Source of the DNA: Peromyscus leucopus
Taxonomy: Eukaryota; Chordata; Mammalia; Rodentia; Cricetidae
Length of the DNA: 64,000 nucleotides
Reading direction: 5' to 3'
Assembly (NCBI RefSeq): GCF_004664715.2
Contig: NC_051075.1
Span: 35,441,495-35,505,494 of the forward strand
This document shows, in pieces, positions 32,404-43,935 of this stretch. Made by a program: the position numbers and the translations under genes. Under the pieces are notes generated by a model, which had not been told where the DNA came from, made no database searches, and saw only the letters and a program-made list of their open reading frames with translations. The first letter of the stretch is position 1. Each line of letters starts with the position of its first letter.

Positions 32404-32748
32404 CCAATTATCTGGAAAGTCTCAGTGTGATACATTGCTTTCAGTGCAAGAATCTTTACCCTAATGTGATGAGTTCTCCACTTGACCCTCTTTGCACATT
32501 GAGGAGTACAATTTTACAAACTCAGAAATTGTTATGCCACTACTCAACTTGCAACATTTCAATAACATTGATACTAGAATACTTTAGAATACTTACCAAA
32601 ATCTTACCATAAATGTCAAGGTCTTAATAGTTCATGTGCTTAACTACACATCACTTTCTACTCCTTCTAACTTTAGTTGTACTTCCTAAGGGGGACCCCA
32701 CTCATTCGGCCCACTACGCTATACCTGCAAATATCTTTCTCTCTGCTC
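32404..32748. other. Unassigned sequence
   Basis: No gene or repeat recognised. Confidence 0.35.
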
Positions 32749-32797
32749 ATGGTGGTAGTGGTGATGGTGGTGGTAGTATATGTGTGTACTCTGTGTG

Positions 32798-32843
<46 letters not shown>
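32749..32843. repeat. (GGT)n then (GT)n
   Basis: A short GGT/GAT triplet run at 32749-32776 followed by a (GT)n run with single CG and AC breaks. The Cys/Val-rich and His/Thr-rich open frames over it are artefacts. Confidence 0.93.
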
Positions 32844-32844
<1 letters not shown>

Positions 32845-32847
<3 letters not shown>

Positions 32848-33105
32848 TTCATGTATGTTTGTGCGTGTGTAGGCCCAGAGTTGATTGCTCCCCTCATTAT
32901 TGATCAAGGCAGAGCTTCTTGCTCATGAGTTTGGCTACTATAGCTAGCCGGCTTGTCTAGGGACCCCCTGAGCACTGAAGCTGCAGGCAGACTCGCACAT
33001 CTACCTAGCTTTTATTTTGTTTCTGGGGATAAAAAATGTAATTCTCACCCTTACATAGCAAGCATTTTATGTGTTGGGCCGTTTTCAGCTCCCACATGGC
33101 TCTTT
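32845..33105 (-). mobile_element. RSINE1/B4-type SINE, antisense
   Basis: Plus-strand order 'gtgtaggcccagagttgatt', 'gagtttggctactatag', 'gctagccggcttg', 'agggaccccctgagc', 'tttctggggat', 'tagcaagcattttatg' is the antisense of RSINE1. The (GT)n tract to its left is the expanded tail region. Confidence 0.65.
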
Positions 33106-34610
33106 GATAAATATTCCTATAATCTCTTTGGTGCTGAATGCAATACGTTTAAAATTAATTAATATTAGTTAATTTGTAATAATTACTTAATAACAATTAA
33201 TGTATAAGTTAAATATAAATTATACCTCTGATTACCAAATTTTTATGATACATAATAGTTAGAGAGCAACTATGCTGAACAGATAATTAAGATCTATAAC
33301 TAATATTCTACAAATCTTGTTGAAGTAGGCACAGAACTAGCTATTTCATCTTAAAAGCTTTACTCCTTTAACTTTCTTTCCTAGAGAGAGTTTTTCTATT
33401 CCAAAATGTATTTGGTATGTCTACTAAAGATTAAATGAAATGTGTTTATTCATTCATAAAATTTCATACAATGAAAGAAGCATGAAACAGGTAATCTATT
33501 GCTTCCTACAGGTTGTCAACTTAATATTTTCAGTTAATGCCTGTGTGGATGTTTGTGCACTGAACTGACAATTCACATGTTCAATTAGGTGTCCCTTTAT
33601 CAACACTTCACCTTGCTCAGACAAAAGGTAACCCTGTTTGTTGATAAGAATCACTCACACTGTGATAGTGAGGTCACTCTCATCTCTGCTACTACAAATG
33701 CCACATCTGCTATGACACATGCAAGCAGAGAGCTATTGATAATGGGCTTGAACTGCTTAGGAGAATAAGCATTTACTGGAGATTTTGAGGGTAATTGAAA
33801 TAACAGAAATTGAAACAAAGTTAAAAAAAGAAAATATCAACTGCTATCAAACAGCTGTCAGAAATATTTTTCAATGAAATATGTCCTGTGATCTCACGAT
33901 TTGCAGGTATCACTATTTCTTCCAAATGGAAGAGGTACTAGAATCTGTTTCTATTCTCCACAAAAGACCATTTTTCTCTAGGATATAATGACAATTATTT
34001 CTGAGTACTTCTGAGCATAATTTAGGTGATCATGCTTTAATAAGATTTCTATCCCTCGACACCATCCATTCCTGCTAATGTCCTTGGCACATGAGAATTT
34101 TAGAGTTTTCACCAAGCTCTCCTCCATCAGTGATACATAAAGAGATTTATGCACAAAAATTCCATTAATATTAATGAGATTAACACTCATAAATCTGATG
34201 TTACTGCTGATAGAGTAGATTCTGGAAGCAGTAAAATTCTTTACATTAATTACAGAACAAGTCTAGTTACTTTGTCAAATATATAAATACATAAAACAGT
34301 TAAGTAGTGAAGTGATTAACATGTGAATAATTAGTCAAAGTCATAAAATTCTAATAATTATGATAATAAAGAATTTCAAACAATTACCCTTCTCATTTTG
34401 ACAACTGTTTTTCTTTCCAGCTGTGAGCTCATTTTTAAATAGTGAAATAGTGTAACCTTTCTGTATATTGTGTAAAGAACTGGCATCCTTCAAGTGTCTT
34501 TATTATCAAGGTATTAATCTTCGTCCAATACATGCACTACTATATTTCATTATGATTGCAATATTTCTTACATGAAAATATGCCATTTTTTGGCATCCTC
34601 AATTCTGGAG

Positions 34611-34615
<5 letters not shown>
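33106..34615. other. Unique AT-rich DNA, about 1.5 kb
   Basis: No gene or repeat recognised. 33120-33240 is extremely AT-rich. 33480-33800 looks unique with balanced composition and might be conserved, but this cannot be judged from one sequence. Confidence 0.45.

Positions 34616-34648
<33 letters not shown>
34616..34648. repeat. (CA)n microsatellite
   Basis: About 16 CA units. Confidence 0.95.
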
Positions 34649-34649
<1 letters not shown>

Positions 34650-35080
34650 TTGTATAATATTATTTTATAATCCAAATAATCTCTAGGAAGATAAAGCATA
34701 TAGACCCAACTTTTATCAATCTGACATATTTTATAATTGTTTCAGCATTTATTGAGCAACTACTATTTATACACAGTTAAAGGGATTTCTACTACCTTAA
34801 AGAAGTCTCAGATTAGGGAAGGAGCCATGAAAATATATAGTGATAGCTGTGTAGAATGGAAATATGAAGAAGAGTAACAGTATGGAGTCTTGATGCTGAC
34901 AATACAATCCTGGAGAATGCAGTCATAGTTTTAAGAAGTATCTTATTCATTACTCCATACCAATTAACCTATTTTAAAGATAGTAAGGGTTTTAATTTGT
35001 AGATATTTGAAATAAACTTCTCAGATTAAAAAAAAGTGATTTTATTCTTTAACCCATGTCATACAATGTGGGAACCATGA
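34649..35080. other. Unassigned; possible faint L2-like words
   Basis: 'agcatttattgagcaactac' at about 34745 resembles a mammalian L2-type start, but support is too thin for a call. Confidence 0.3.
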
Positions 35081-35094
35081 GTGTTTGTGTTTGT

Positions 35095-35132
<38 letters not shown>
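35081..35132. repeat. (GT)n microsatellite
   Basis: GT units with two TT breaks at the left. Confidence 0.95.
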
Positions 35133-35135
<3 letters not shown>

Positions 35136-35147
35136 GAAGTTGCAGTG

Positions 35148-35460
35148 TAATAACTACTTTTTCTATTGCTGTGACCAAATATCTAACAAGAAGCAGTTAA
35201 TGGAGAAAAGGTTTATTTTGGTTATGGTTCCATCATGGAAATTAAGTCCTGGCTTCAAGAACTTGAGGTAGCTGGTCACATTACATCAACAGTCAGGAAG
35301 CAGAATGTGATGAATCCCGGAGCTCATTTAGCCTTCCATTTTTATTCAGTACAAGACCCCATCCCATGTAATATGCCACCCATATTTAGGGTGGATCTTC
35401 CCACCATTGTTAACTTAATCCAGACACTCTGTAAAATACATGACTAGACATTCGTTTTTG
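35148..35460 (-). mobile_element. Old rodent LTR, MaLR-like, antisense
   Basis: The antisense of the family at 29865: 'gagaaaaggtttattttgg', 'tggttccatcatgg', 'cttgaggtagctggtcacat', 'acagtcaggaagcag', 'tttttattcagtacaag', 'ggatcttcccacc'. Two overlapping short open frames here are incidental. Confidence 0.7.
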
Positions 35461-36059
35461 TAGTGTTCTCAATTTAGAAACCCCCCTTTCAAATAAATTT
35501 GCATTTTTATATGGTTCCTCCAACAGGTGGAAATTTGCATGAGGATAATTTTCTTGTTTTCCCGTCTAGAGAAAAGTGCCATGTTTCTCTTTAATGACTC
35601 TAAGGGCATTGTCAATTGCAGTAGTTTCAAAGCATCCTTTTCTATAAGAGTAAACATTTCCCTCAGTCTCAGATTCCCATAGCCCTCTGCTCTATTTTGT
35701 TCTTCCCTGTTGACCTACATGAGATCAGTAAGCAGTAGCCATACCAGAGCTGAATGCTACTGACCCTGTTTTGGAACATCATCCACAAGACAAATTAGTA
35801 CAGTTATATTCATGCTCACTCAAATTCTCAGCATGTATAGATCAGGCAGGCACGTTTGTTTTTTGGAATGTAGCAAGAATGACCTCTAGCTCAGTTTCTG
35901 GTGGACTCTTTTTCTTCTCCACCTTCCTAAGATGGGCTTCCATGGTCTGCATTCTGCCATCCATGCTAGTCTTCTAACTCCCCACAGAGTGGCCTTGAAA
36001 CTCTACTCACAGCACTTGAGGACCCTTCAGGCTCAGCTTCCTAAACCCTTTTACATTCT
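35461..36059. other. Unassigned sequence between two LTR copies
   Basis: Not recognised. Open frames of 62-81 codons overlap it but show no domain. Confidence 0.35.
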
Positions 36060-36345
36060 TTTCACAAACCAGGTTCAACTGTTAGGAACCACCTGGTCAG
36101 CTAATAGTGATGAAGTTATAGAGGTAAGAATTGAGGCAGCTAGTTACATTGTATCAAACAGAAGCAGAAAGAAATGAATAATGGTGTTTAGGCTAACTAA
36201 CTCTTACTCAGTCTGGAGCCCAACTCTCAGAATGTATCATCCATATTTACAGGTCTCTTCCCACCTCTGTTAGCCTAAATTTCCTCACAGATATACTCAA
36301 ACATTTGTTTCCATGGTGATTCTGAATTCTATTACATGAACATAT
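36060..36345 (-). mobile_element. Second copy of old MaLR-like LTR, antisense, more worn
   Basis: Shares with 35148-35460 the order 'gaggcagctagttacatt', 'agaagcagaaagaaatg', 'ctcttcccacctctg' and 'cctcacagatatactc', and has the 'gtttccatggtgattctga' edge that the first copy lost. Orientation is the same as the first copy. Confidence 0.55.
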
Positions 36346-37721
36346 TGAATACAGAAAAAAAAGATGAAAAATTATAGTGTCTCCTTATGGGCACATAAAA
36401 GGTTAAACAATGCAGGTAATAAGACTACATTCTATATTACCCTTCTAAATGGGATATTTTATTATTTTTGTATATTTAATTAATTAGTTTATTTCTTAAT
36501 CACTAACCTTGTCTTTCATGCTGCCTGTCTGTTGGTATTCTGAAAAATATACCTGTCTGCATGATATACCCATCTAAATCTTCTTTAAGTCTCACTGCAA
36601 GGCTTACCTGATGTTCAAATTGCATTCTCAGCCAAGACTTGTGAGCTCCCTCATGCTTGGCTTTCTTCTTACCCTTATACTCCAGACAGACAATCTCCCA
36701 CAGTTACCTGAACCCACAAATACTTTTCATGTGGATACAACGAAAGCTGCTTTTCTAAGCTCAGTTGATTGTTTCCTCTGTGACTGTTCTTTCTGCCTTC
36801 AAATGCCAGCTCAAAGGCCGCTGTATTCATTTCTTTTTGCTGACATAACAAATTACCTTAAATTATATGCTTTATAATAAAAAATACAATTATAGGAGTA
36901 AAGTCTGAAATGATTTTGGCTAATACAAAGATATATGCATTATATTTTCCACTTCTCTGGGAACGAACTATGTACTTTGTCTCATAGTTCCTTCCAAGCT
37001 CATCAAGATACCCCATGTTAGTTATCCATCTGCTAGGTCCTCAACTTGACCACATGGGCACATTACATTCTGTACATGTCAGGTAGCCCATCACATATTT
37101 TAAGGATTGGTTTGCAGAAATCCTCTGGGGCATAGACTATTCCCCACCACAGCCAGCTTCTCTGTAAAGATTTATTTCATTTAAAACCCTCTTCACATGT
37201 TTATTTTTTTTCCTGTTCAATGAATTCTTGTCAGTCTAGGTTTTCATAAAAAAAATATTGTGGCTAGGATATTTAAAATAAAAAAAATACAACAACCTTA
37301 TTTTCATACTTACTGGAGGCAGATCATCTAAGATTGGGGTATTGCTTGCTCTGGGTTTGATAAAGTTTTCTTTGCCGGGGTGCACACAGCTACTCTTATT
37401 TTATATTCACACAGAAAGAGAGCGGTTGTGTCTGTTCATCTTATTACAAGGGTATCACTTCTGTCAGGTTAGAACTTTGTTATGGCCTCATTTACCACTT
37501 TAATCACCAACCTGAAAGACATACAACCATCTTGGTCTTGTGGGAATGCTTCCCCATATAAAGAATACAATTCATTCTACAGAGAGACATGTGTCTGCAG
37601 ATTCATATACATTTGATTTTCCCTGTACCATAATTAGATTTTTGTCAAGTCTCTGAATCAGAAAAGAAAAAGTTATTTAGGGTGTGGTCCACACCTGGGA
37701 AGTGTTGTAAGTCTAGTGATT
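36346..37721. other. Mostly unique; possible ancient mammalian LTR at 36810-37100
   Basis: 'gtattcatttctttttgctgacataacaaattacc' recalls (in two adjoining halves) the common edge of an ancient mammalian MaLR-type repeat in antisense, but the rest is too worn. Nothing else is recognised. Confidence 0.35.
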
Positions 37722-37737
37722 AAAAATATGTTTTTCT

Positions 37738-37910
37738 TTCTTTCTTTTTTTTTTGGGGGGGGGGAGTTCAAGACAGGGTTTCTCTGTGTAGCTTTGATGC
37801 CTGTCTTGGATCTTGCTCTGTAGACCAGGCTGGCCTTGAACTCACCTAGATCTGCCTGGCTCTGCCTCCCAAGTGCTGGGATTAAAGGTGTACACCACCA
37901 CTGCATGACC
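37738..37910 (-). mobile_element. B1 SINE
   Basis: An antisense B1 with a T/G-rich tail on the left. It carries 'ctctgtagaccaggctgg', so it belongs to the other B1 subgroup (as at 15094). Imperfect 15-bp flanks AAAATATGTTTTTCT (37723-37737) and AAAATACGGTTTTCT (37911-37925) form the duplication. Lost CpGs show moderate age. Confidence 0.95.
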
Positions 37911-37925
37911 AAAATACGGTTTTCT

Positions 37926-39228
37926 AATCAGAAATTTTATTATAGGTAAGCAAAAAAAATCTCAGCTATCTTTGAGGAAATAAAATCAACTGTATATGAA
38001 ATCAACCTCAACAAGAGAGATAGCCAAGCCATACTGGAGAACAATAAGAGTGTGTTCTGTTAGAGCCTTGGTGGCAGGAGAATCTATAGGAGTCCTTGTA
38101 TGTGTTTAGAATATTTTCAAGCCCATTGTCCTAAAACATCTCTTCTATTGTTATGAATTCCTTCCTCTTCTCCAAAAAAATAACAAATGGCAAAATAATA
38201 GGGCACATTGTCCTAAATTCAAGAGGGAAGCAATAAGATCCAAAATGAATAACCTTGTAATTTACTTTCCAGATTACAGTAATTGCACTTATCAGAATCC
38301 ATTCGGAATTATAAATCTTTATATCAGCCTCAGTTATGAATTCTGCTCTAAGTTCCCTCTAGAACATTAGAATTCATGATAAATATAAGTCAAATACATC
38401 CCAGAGGCTTAATGAAGAGTAATATAAGAGGTTTCAAGAATACATTAAGGTGTTTTTACTTTATTTTGCTAACATATAAATATAAAGGAATTTATAGCCT
38501 GAAATGACATTACTTCTATCTACCAGTAGCCAGAGATATTTTACACTTTTTATTAACATTTTTAATGAACAACATAGAATTCAGAACTAGAAGACTATCT
38601 TCTCTTTATTTTTATCTCATTCAGAACTGAAGTGAGTCATGTGACAAGATTTTCTTTGAGAGATTCACAGCACATTACAATGTCCTTCTATTTTCAATAA
38701 TAGACAAAAAGGAAAGCTGTAAGTTTTCACTCTCATCAACCATTATTCACTATTATATTATCCAGGTAAGGTTTATGATGATATGAACATTGACAGAACA
38801 TCCATTACAGAAGCAGTCTGAAGTTCATTTAAAGACTGATGTATATGAAACATTACCTGTTGGGATAATAATTTAAACATGATTTTCTCATATAACCTAC
38901 AATACAATAAATGGTTAAGTTATGAAAATACTTTACAAAAGGGCTCTTTGTCTGCTTTGTGTGAGTTTATTCAGGGAAGAAAAAAAATGAAGAGTGTCTA
39001 TTTCAGTAATTGAACAGGATTTCCTAGAATGTAACATGAACACTGTACAATAGAAATGAATTTGATTGATTCAGTTAGCTGATGCTCTTAAAATTAAGGA
39101 TTATGACAGGTGATGATTTATACTTAACATTATGTTATGGAACTCATCTATGATCACTTGCCTGGGGAAAGGGCTGTAGGTTAAAAATATGTCAATAAAT
39201 AAGATGGAAAGTTATAGTGGAAACCATG

Positions 39229-39230
<2 letters not shown>
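37926..39230. other. Unique AT-rich DNA, about 1.3 kb
   Basis: No gene or repeat recognised. Confidence 0.45.
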
Positions 39231-39259
<29 letters not shown>

Positions 39260-39260
39260 C

Positions 39261-39294
<34 letters not shown>
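39231..39294. repeat. (GT)n microsatellite with (CTGT) break
   Basis: About 30 TG units interrupted once by CTGTCTG. Confidence 0.96.
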
Positions 39295-39298
<4 letters not shown>

Positions 39299-39623
39299 GG
39301 GGAGTGTCTCATAGGCACAAACATTAGAAGGGAAATAGTGAACAAACATAAAATGCAAGCCCTGACCAGATATCTAAAATTCAGTGGACACAAGGAAAAC
39401 TTAGACTATTTCCACAATCCTGAAAAACATTGTTGAGTACTTATTATGTTATGTCCAAATGCATTTATATCATTTAATAATAGTTTAGAGAATGTATTAT
39501 AGATTTTTCGAACGGTTCTCTATGTAACTTGTGCTGTCTTTGAATTCATCTCTCCAATAAACAAATCACTGAACAAAATGTAGACTGATAAATATTAGAA
39601 AAAATGACATCATACATTAAATA
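39295..39623. other. Unassigned sequence left of the solo LTR
   Basis: No gene recognised. Its right end may be L1-derived, because L1 text continues on the other side of the LTR. Confidence 0.35.
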
Positions 39624-39629
39624 GCCATC

Positions 39630-39970
39630 TGCTGTGGATGTGTTGCTCTGATTGGTTGATAAATAAAGCCATTTGGTCTATGGAAAGGCAGCTTAGAGGC
39701 AGGAAATCCAAACAGATAGAAAGAGAAAGGAGAGGCAAGGCAGATGCTGTGAATCATCACCAGGAGAAGCAAGATGTAAAGGTTTTGGTAAGCCACAAGC
39801 CACATGGCAAAGTATAGATTTATAGAAATGGGTTAATTTAAGATATAAGAGATAGCTAATAAGAGGCCTGCCATAGACCATACAGTTTGTGAGTAATATA
39901 AGCTTCTGTATGTTTAATTGGGCTCCAGTGGCTGCAGGACCAGGTGGGACACAGGAAAACTCCAGCTACA
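39630..39970 (+). mobile_element. Solo LTR, cricetid class II-like family, intact
   Basis: The best-preserved copy: 341 bp, starting TGCTGTGGATG and ending CTCCAGCTACA, with a perfect 6-bp duplication GCCATC on each side (39624-39629 and 39971-39976). Within the first 40 bp stand GATTGGTT (a CCAAT box on the other strand) and ATAAATAAAG. The text then runs 'ggtctatggaaaggcagctt', 'gaggcaggaaatccaaa', 'atataagagatagctaat', 'catacagtttgtgag'. In size and host range it recalls the mys-type LTR elements of cricetids, but that name is a suggestion only. No coding sequence belongs to it. Confidence 0.95.
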
Positions 39971-39976
39971 GCCATC

Positions 39977-40560
39977 TGATATTTGACAATGTAGCCAAGA
40001 AAAATTCATTATAAGAAAGATGTACTTCAACAATTGGTGTTGGAAAAATTGGATATCCATATATGGGAGGCTGAAGTAAGACCTCTATCTAATATCCTAC
40101 ACAAAAATAATCTCCAAATGGATCAAAGATCGTAATTTGAAATCTGAAAATCTAGAACTCCTAGAAGAAACCTGGAAACATATTACAGAAAAGAACTTTT
40201 GGAATATAACTTCATTTACCCAGCAAATAAATGCAATAATTGGGAAAACTCATGAAACTAAAAACTTCTGTACAACCAAGGAAAAAATCAGTCCAGTGAA
40301 GAAGAATCCCACAGAGTGGGAGATAATTTTGGTCAGCTGTACATCCAAGAGATGGTTAATATCCAAAATATATAATGAACTAAAAAAAAAAGTCAAGAAA
40401 ACAAACAACCTAACTAAATACTGAGCCGCAGCTCTGAACAAAGCATTCTCAACAGATGAAATAAAAATGGCTTTAAGCAATATTTCAAAAAGTGCTCATC
40501 ATCTTTAACAATTAGGGATATGTAAATGGAAACAATGACTGACCTCACAAGATATTTCCG
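39977..40560 (+). mobile_element. L1 ORF2 C-terminal region, broken
   Basis: Right after the LTR duplication the text reads as L1 ORF2: 'tgatatttgacaatgtagcc', 'caattggtgttggaaaaatt', 'aaatggatcaaagatcg', then a 95-codon open stretch (40137-40424) with FCTTKEK and LISKIYNELKKK, both hallmarks of this ORF2 region. It continues to 'aaagtgctcatcatctttaa' and stops matching near 40560. ORF2 is the endonuclease-reverse transcriptase of L1; only a fragment downstream of the catalytic domains is present. The solo LTR probably landed inside this older L1. Confidence 0.85.
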
Positions 40561-40909
40561 ATGGGGCAATAGTGGTGCATTTATCTTTGGTATAACCACT
40601 TTAATTTAAGGTTAATAATTAGGAGGAGGTTAATGATGATACTATAAACCAAACAAACTACTCATGAGTGGACAGGCCATAAACCAGAGAGGAGAAGCTA
40701 CTACTACCAATTCCTAAACCAATACAATTTCTTATTGTACTCTAAATACTCATTCTTATACTCTACATTGTTAACTGTGCCTTTTACTCTCGCATCAAAG
40801 AAGTTTCTTTTTGGAACAAATGGAGACAATTAATAGAGATCCATAGCTGATAAAATGGGCAGATATTAAGTGGAATAAGTGACTATGGGGTGCCCAAACT
40901 ATATTTGTA

Positions 40910-40966
<57 letters not shown>

Positions 40967-41119
40967 TTACATATGCCTGCAATGCAACCCTAATATTCTC
41001 ACATTCAAGCCTCAGGGAAAAATCACAGAAATGGATTCTCAAAAATTTTAAGTGTCAAAGGTCCAAGACTCCTGCTTGTTGATAGAGTCCCTGGACATGA
41101 TAGGGAAAATGAACCCATG
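40561..41119. other. Unassigned sequence with (GT)n
   Basis: Apart from the microsatellite at 40911-40964, no confident call. 'ggggcaatagtggtgcattt' at about 40564 resembles L1-associated text in rodents but was not assigned. Confidence 0.35.
40911..40964. repeat. (GT)n microsatellite
   Basis: About 27 pure GT units. Confidence 0.97.
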
Positions 41120-41540
41120 GAATCTCAGCGTATAGTTGCCGGCTTGACCAAGTGTATTAATAACATCAGCTGAAATGCCAACATGGACAGAAGAAATTTC
41201 ACATGGTCCTACCCCTGGATGAGTAACTACATGTGGTCAATGGCTGCTGAGAGACGGATAATCTTTTTTTTTTTCTCAGAGATAATCTTCTCCCTAGGTT
41301 GTCTAATCCAAAATGGTCTGCCCTGGACATACATTAATACATACCATTGATGCTAAAAGAACTTAGCAAGTTGTGTATACTTGTCTGCATAGACACATGT
41401 ATATTTATATGATGTAACGATAATCATCGAAGAGGAGATCATTAATTCAGGAGGGATGGTGGGACATGGGAGATGATGAGGAACATGAGCAAGGATGGAA
41501 GGGTTGCACATGTAGTACTGACATAGGAAGTTTACAATAT
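41120..41540 (+). mobile_element. Old rodent L1 3' UTR-like sequence
   Basis: Phrases such as 'cacatggtcctacccctgg', 'gagagacggataatc', 'ttctccctaggttgtc', 'ccattgatgctaaaag' and a GGGA-rich right end follow the order of a rodent L1 3' UTR. Diverged; edges uncertain. It may be the downstream part of the L1 at 39977. Confidence 0.5.
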
Positions 41541-43184
41541 ATTTTTTAAAGGCAAATGGAGCTTAAGAAAGACAGAAGATGAGAGGATGCAGGCACACTG
41601 AAGATAACGCTCATGGCATAAAACAGAGCCTGGAGTCATTGCAGTTCATAATGCCAAGGTGAGTATCAAGTAACCACCAGAAGCCATTGAGGTGTGCAAA
41701 AAATTCTCCCCTAGAGAACTGGGAAAGAAGTATATTTTTCCTAATGAGGAGCCAAATCTTCCAACAGTTTGATGTCAGAGGATATACTTCATTTAAACCT
41801 CATACTTTATGAAAACTTGTTGTGACAGGCCAAGGGAAATGCTGGCATCACAACATTCCTATTTGAATAAGCCAATGGAATAATTTTACCCCGAATTTCT
41901 GTTCCTTTGCTTGTCCTAAACTCAATGGTCCCAGAACAGCAGAGCCAAGAGAAGGAGACAGGGGATTTTGGATTGCTCCTGGAGTCTACCGAGGGCAGTT
42001 TATAGGATGGATCAGCAAACTCAAACTTCAAAAAACAGGAAGTTTTGGCAAAGAGTCAGGTAAGTCTAGTGTTTCCACAATACTGGACTTTTAATTTTAC
42101 CCCAGGTAAAATTTGTTCTATGTCTATTTAATTAGACTGAGTTTTCAGAAATCTATCAAATGTCTATGCAGTCAAAATTTCATGGTCCTTCATGCTTTAA
42201 TTCAAGACACTTAGTGATGTCTTCAAGCATTATTAAGATATGATTGCCAAATGAAAGTGTTGTATATAGTACAGAAAATGTGACTGTTCATAGGGTGAAG
42301 TGAGGGCTACAACCAAGATGATTACTATAATTGTAAGCTCACATGATTGCATTTATGAGTAATGTGATCATTTGAGGTCTATTCTTAGTACATTTTTAAT
42401 TCCAAAATTTTTGTGTGAAGCCAATGCAATTTTAGACCAAACTCAAGTTTTGATCACTAGTCTTTAAAAGAGATAACCATGATGTTGCTTTTATAAAAAA
42501 AATTGATGATTTATCAAAGAAGACACTATTAAGAGTTACATTTAGTGCCAAAATGTTCAACGTTTACTAATCACATCTTACAATCATCTAACCAGATAAA
42601 AAATTGACTTTACATTATGCTAAGGAAATATATTGTTATTATATTGTAGTGCATTTTAGAAGTTTATCTCTTCTTTCAATACAGCCACCAGGAAATACAA
42701 AACAGAATGGTCATTTGCACTATTTGGGTTTAATAATCTTTTTTGATTTGCTTGTAATGACAGGAAACCTATATTTTCTAGTTTTGTACTATAATATAAT
42801 TTTAAGTGGATTGTCCAATTTGTAGAGTGAATTACTGTCAAGCATTTCTACACCACATGTTTGCTCAATGCTAGCAATCTATTTTAATAGAATTTTTCCT
42901 TTCAACTTCCTTGCTGAATCCATATTCTAATTCTAGTATCTACAAAAACCACAAACATAAACCAGTTTTAAGTATGATGAGAATCTGTTTTCCTTTCTAA
43001 AAGCACCCAGGAGAGAACTTTGCAGCGAACTTAAAAAGTAAGAGGGGGTAAAAATAATACACTGTGATACCCATATGTATTTAAGGGTTTCAGTCCAAAT
43101 CTACACAAATAACAATGTCATTTAAGTCACAATAGATACTAATAAAGATATCAGAACATGGAGGGTTTTATACCTAAAGACATG
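41541..43184. other. Unique AT-rich DNA, about 1.6 kb
   Basis: No gene or repeat recognised. Confidence 0.45.
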
Positions 43185-43465
43185 TGATGGCCTAGGGAGA
43201 CAGCTGAGACAAACTGCTTATTGCTAGGACCTGAGTTCAAATTTGTAAAACCTACTCAAAACCAGATGTTGTAGTATATATCTGCAATGCCAACAAGCCT
43301 ATGGCGAGAGTGGTGAGAGGCAGAAGTGAATCTGGAAGCCTGCAGGCCAGATTGCCTAGTACATGCAACAGTGAACAAGAGATCCTAACTTAAACAAGAT
43401 GGAATATGAGCGTCAATACTCAAGTTTGTTCTCTGACCTCCAAATGCCTATCATGGCATGAATTC
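43185..43465 (+). mobile_element. RSINE1/B4-type SINE
   Basis: Sense RSINE1 in order: 'gatggcctagggagac', 'ggacctgagttcaaat', 'gttgtagtatatatctgc', 'gcctgcaggccagattg', 'gtgaacaagagatcct', 'ttgttctctgacctcc'. The C/T-rich tract that follows is the expanded tail region. Worn, so old. Confidence 0.68.
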
Positions 43466-43600
43466 TCTCCCTCTCCCGCTCCCTCTCCTCTACCCTTTTC
43501 CCTCTCTCTATTTCTCTCCCTCTCCCTTTCTTCCTCCCTTTCCCTCCCTCCCTCCCTCCCTCCCTCCCTCTATTCCACCCCCCCTCTCTCACACACACAC
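43466..43600. repeat. Polypyrimidine tract (CCCT/CT)n ending in (CA)n
   Basis: About 120 bp of C and T with few breaks, then a short CA run. The Pro/Ser/Leu-rich and Arg/Glu/Gly-rich open frames across it are artefacts. Confidence 0.95.
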
Positions 43601-43689
43601 CTATGAACACACAACTATCCATGAACTCTTATACTACATACACATTACAAACAAAATATGTAAACAAATACATATGGAAAAAAGAAAAA

Positions 43690-43935
43690 TAGGATATGGT
43701 TCCTTATAAATGACACATGAGGAAGCCAGGGAAGGAAGCCAGTAAATAGCACCCCTCCATGACCCCTGCTTTAGCTCCTGTCTCCCAGATCCTGACCTGT
43801 TTGAGTCCCTGTCCTGATTTCCTTCATTGATGAACAGCAATGTGGACGTATAAACCAAATAAACCCTTCCCTCTGCATCTTGCTTTTTGATCATGGTGTT
43901 TTGTTGAAGCAATAGAAATCCTAAGGCAATTGGTG
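43690..43935 (+). mobile_element. 3' part of a rodent LTR, MaLR/ERVL-like
   Basis: Same family as the element split at 54240-55052, opposite orientation. Shared words are 'agccagtaaatagcaccc', 'gatgaacagcaatgtgg', 'aaccaaataaaccctt', 'gatcatggtgttttgttg' and 'caatagaaatcctaagg'. The AATAAA near 43858 is its likely polyadenylation signal. The 5' part is missing. Confidence 0.65.

Noticed and set aside
32719..32907. Cys/Val-rich and His/Thr-rich frames over GT/CA tracts (also near 8233, 26104, 30536, 35056, 39181, 40879)
   Set aside because: They come only from dinucleotide repeats.
40137..40424. 95-codon frame considered as a gene
   Set aside because: It is the surviving open piece of L1 ORF2, with the LISKIYNELK motif; it is a transposon remnant, not a host gene.
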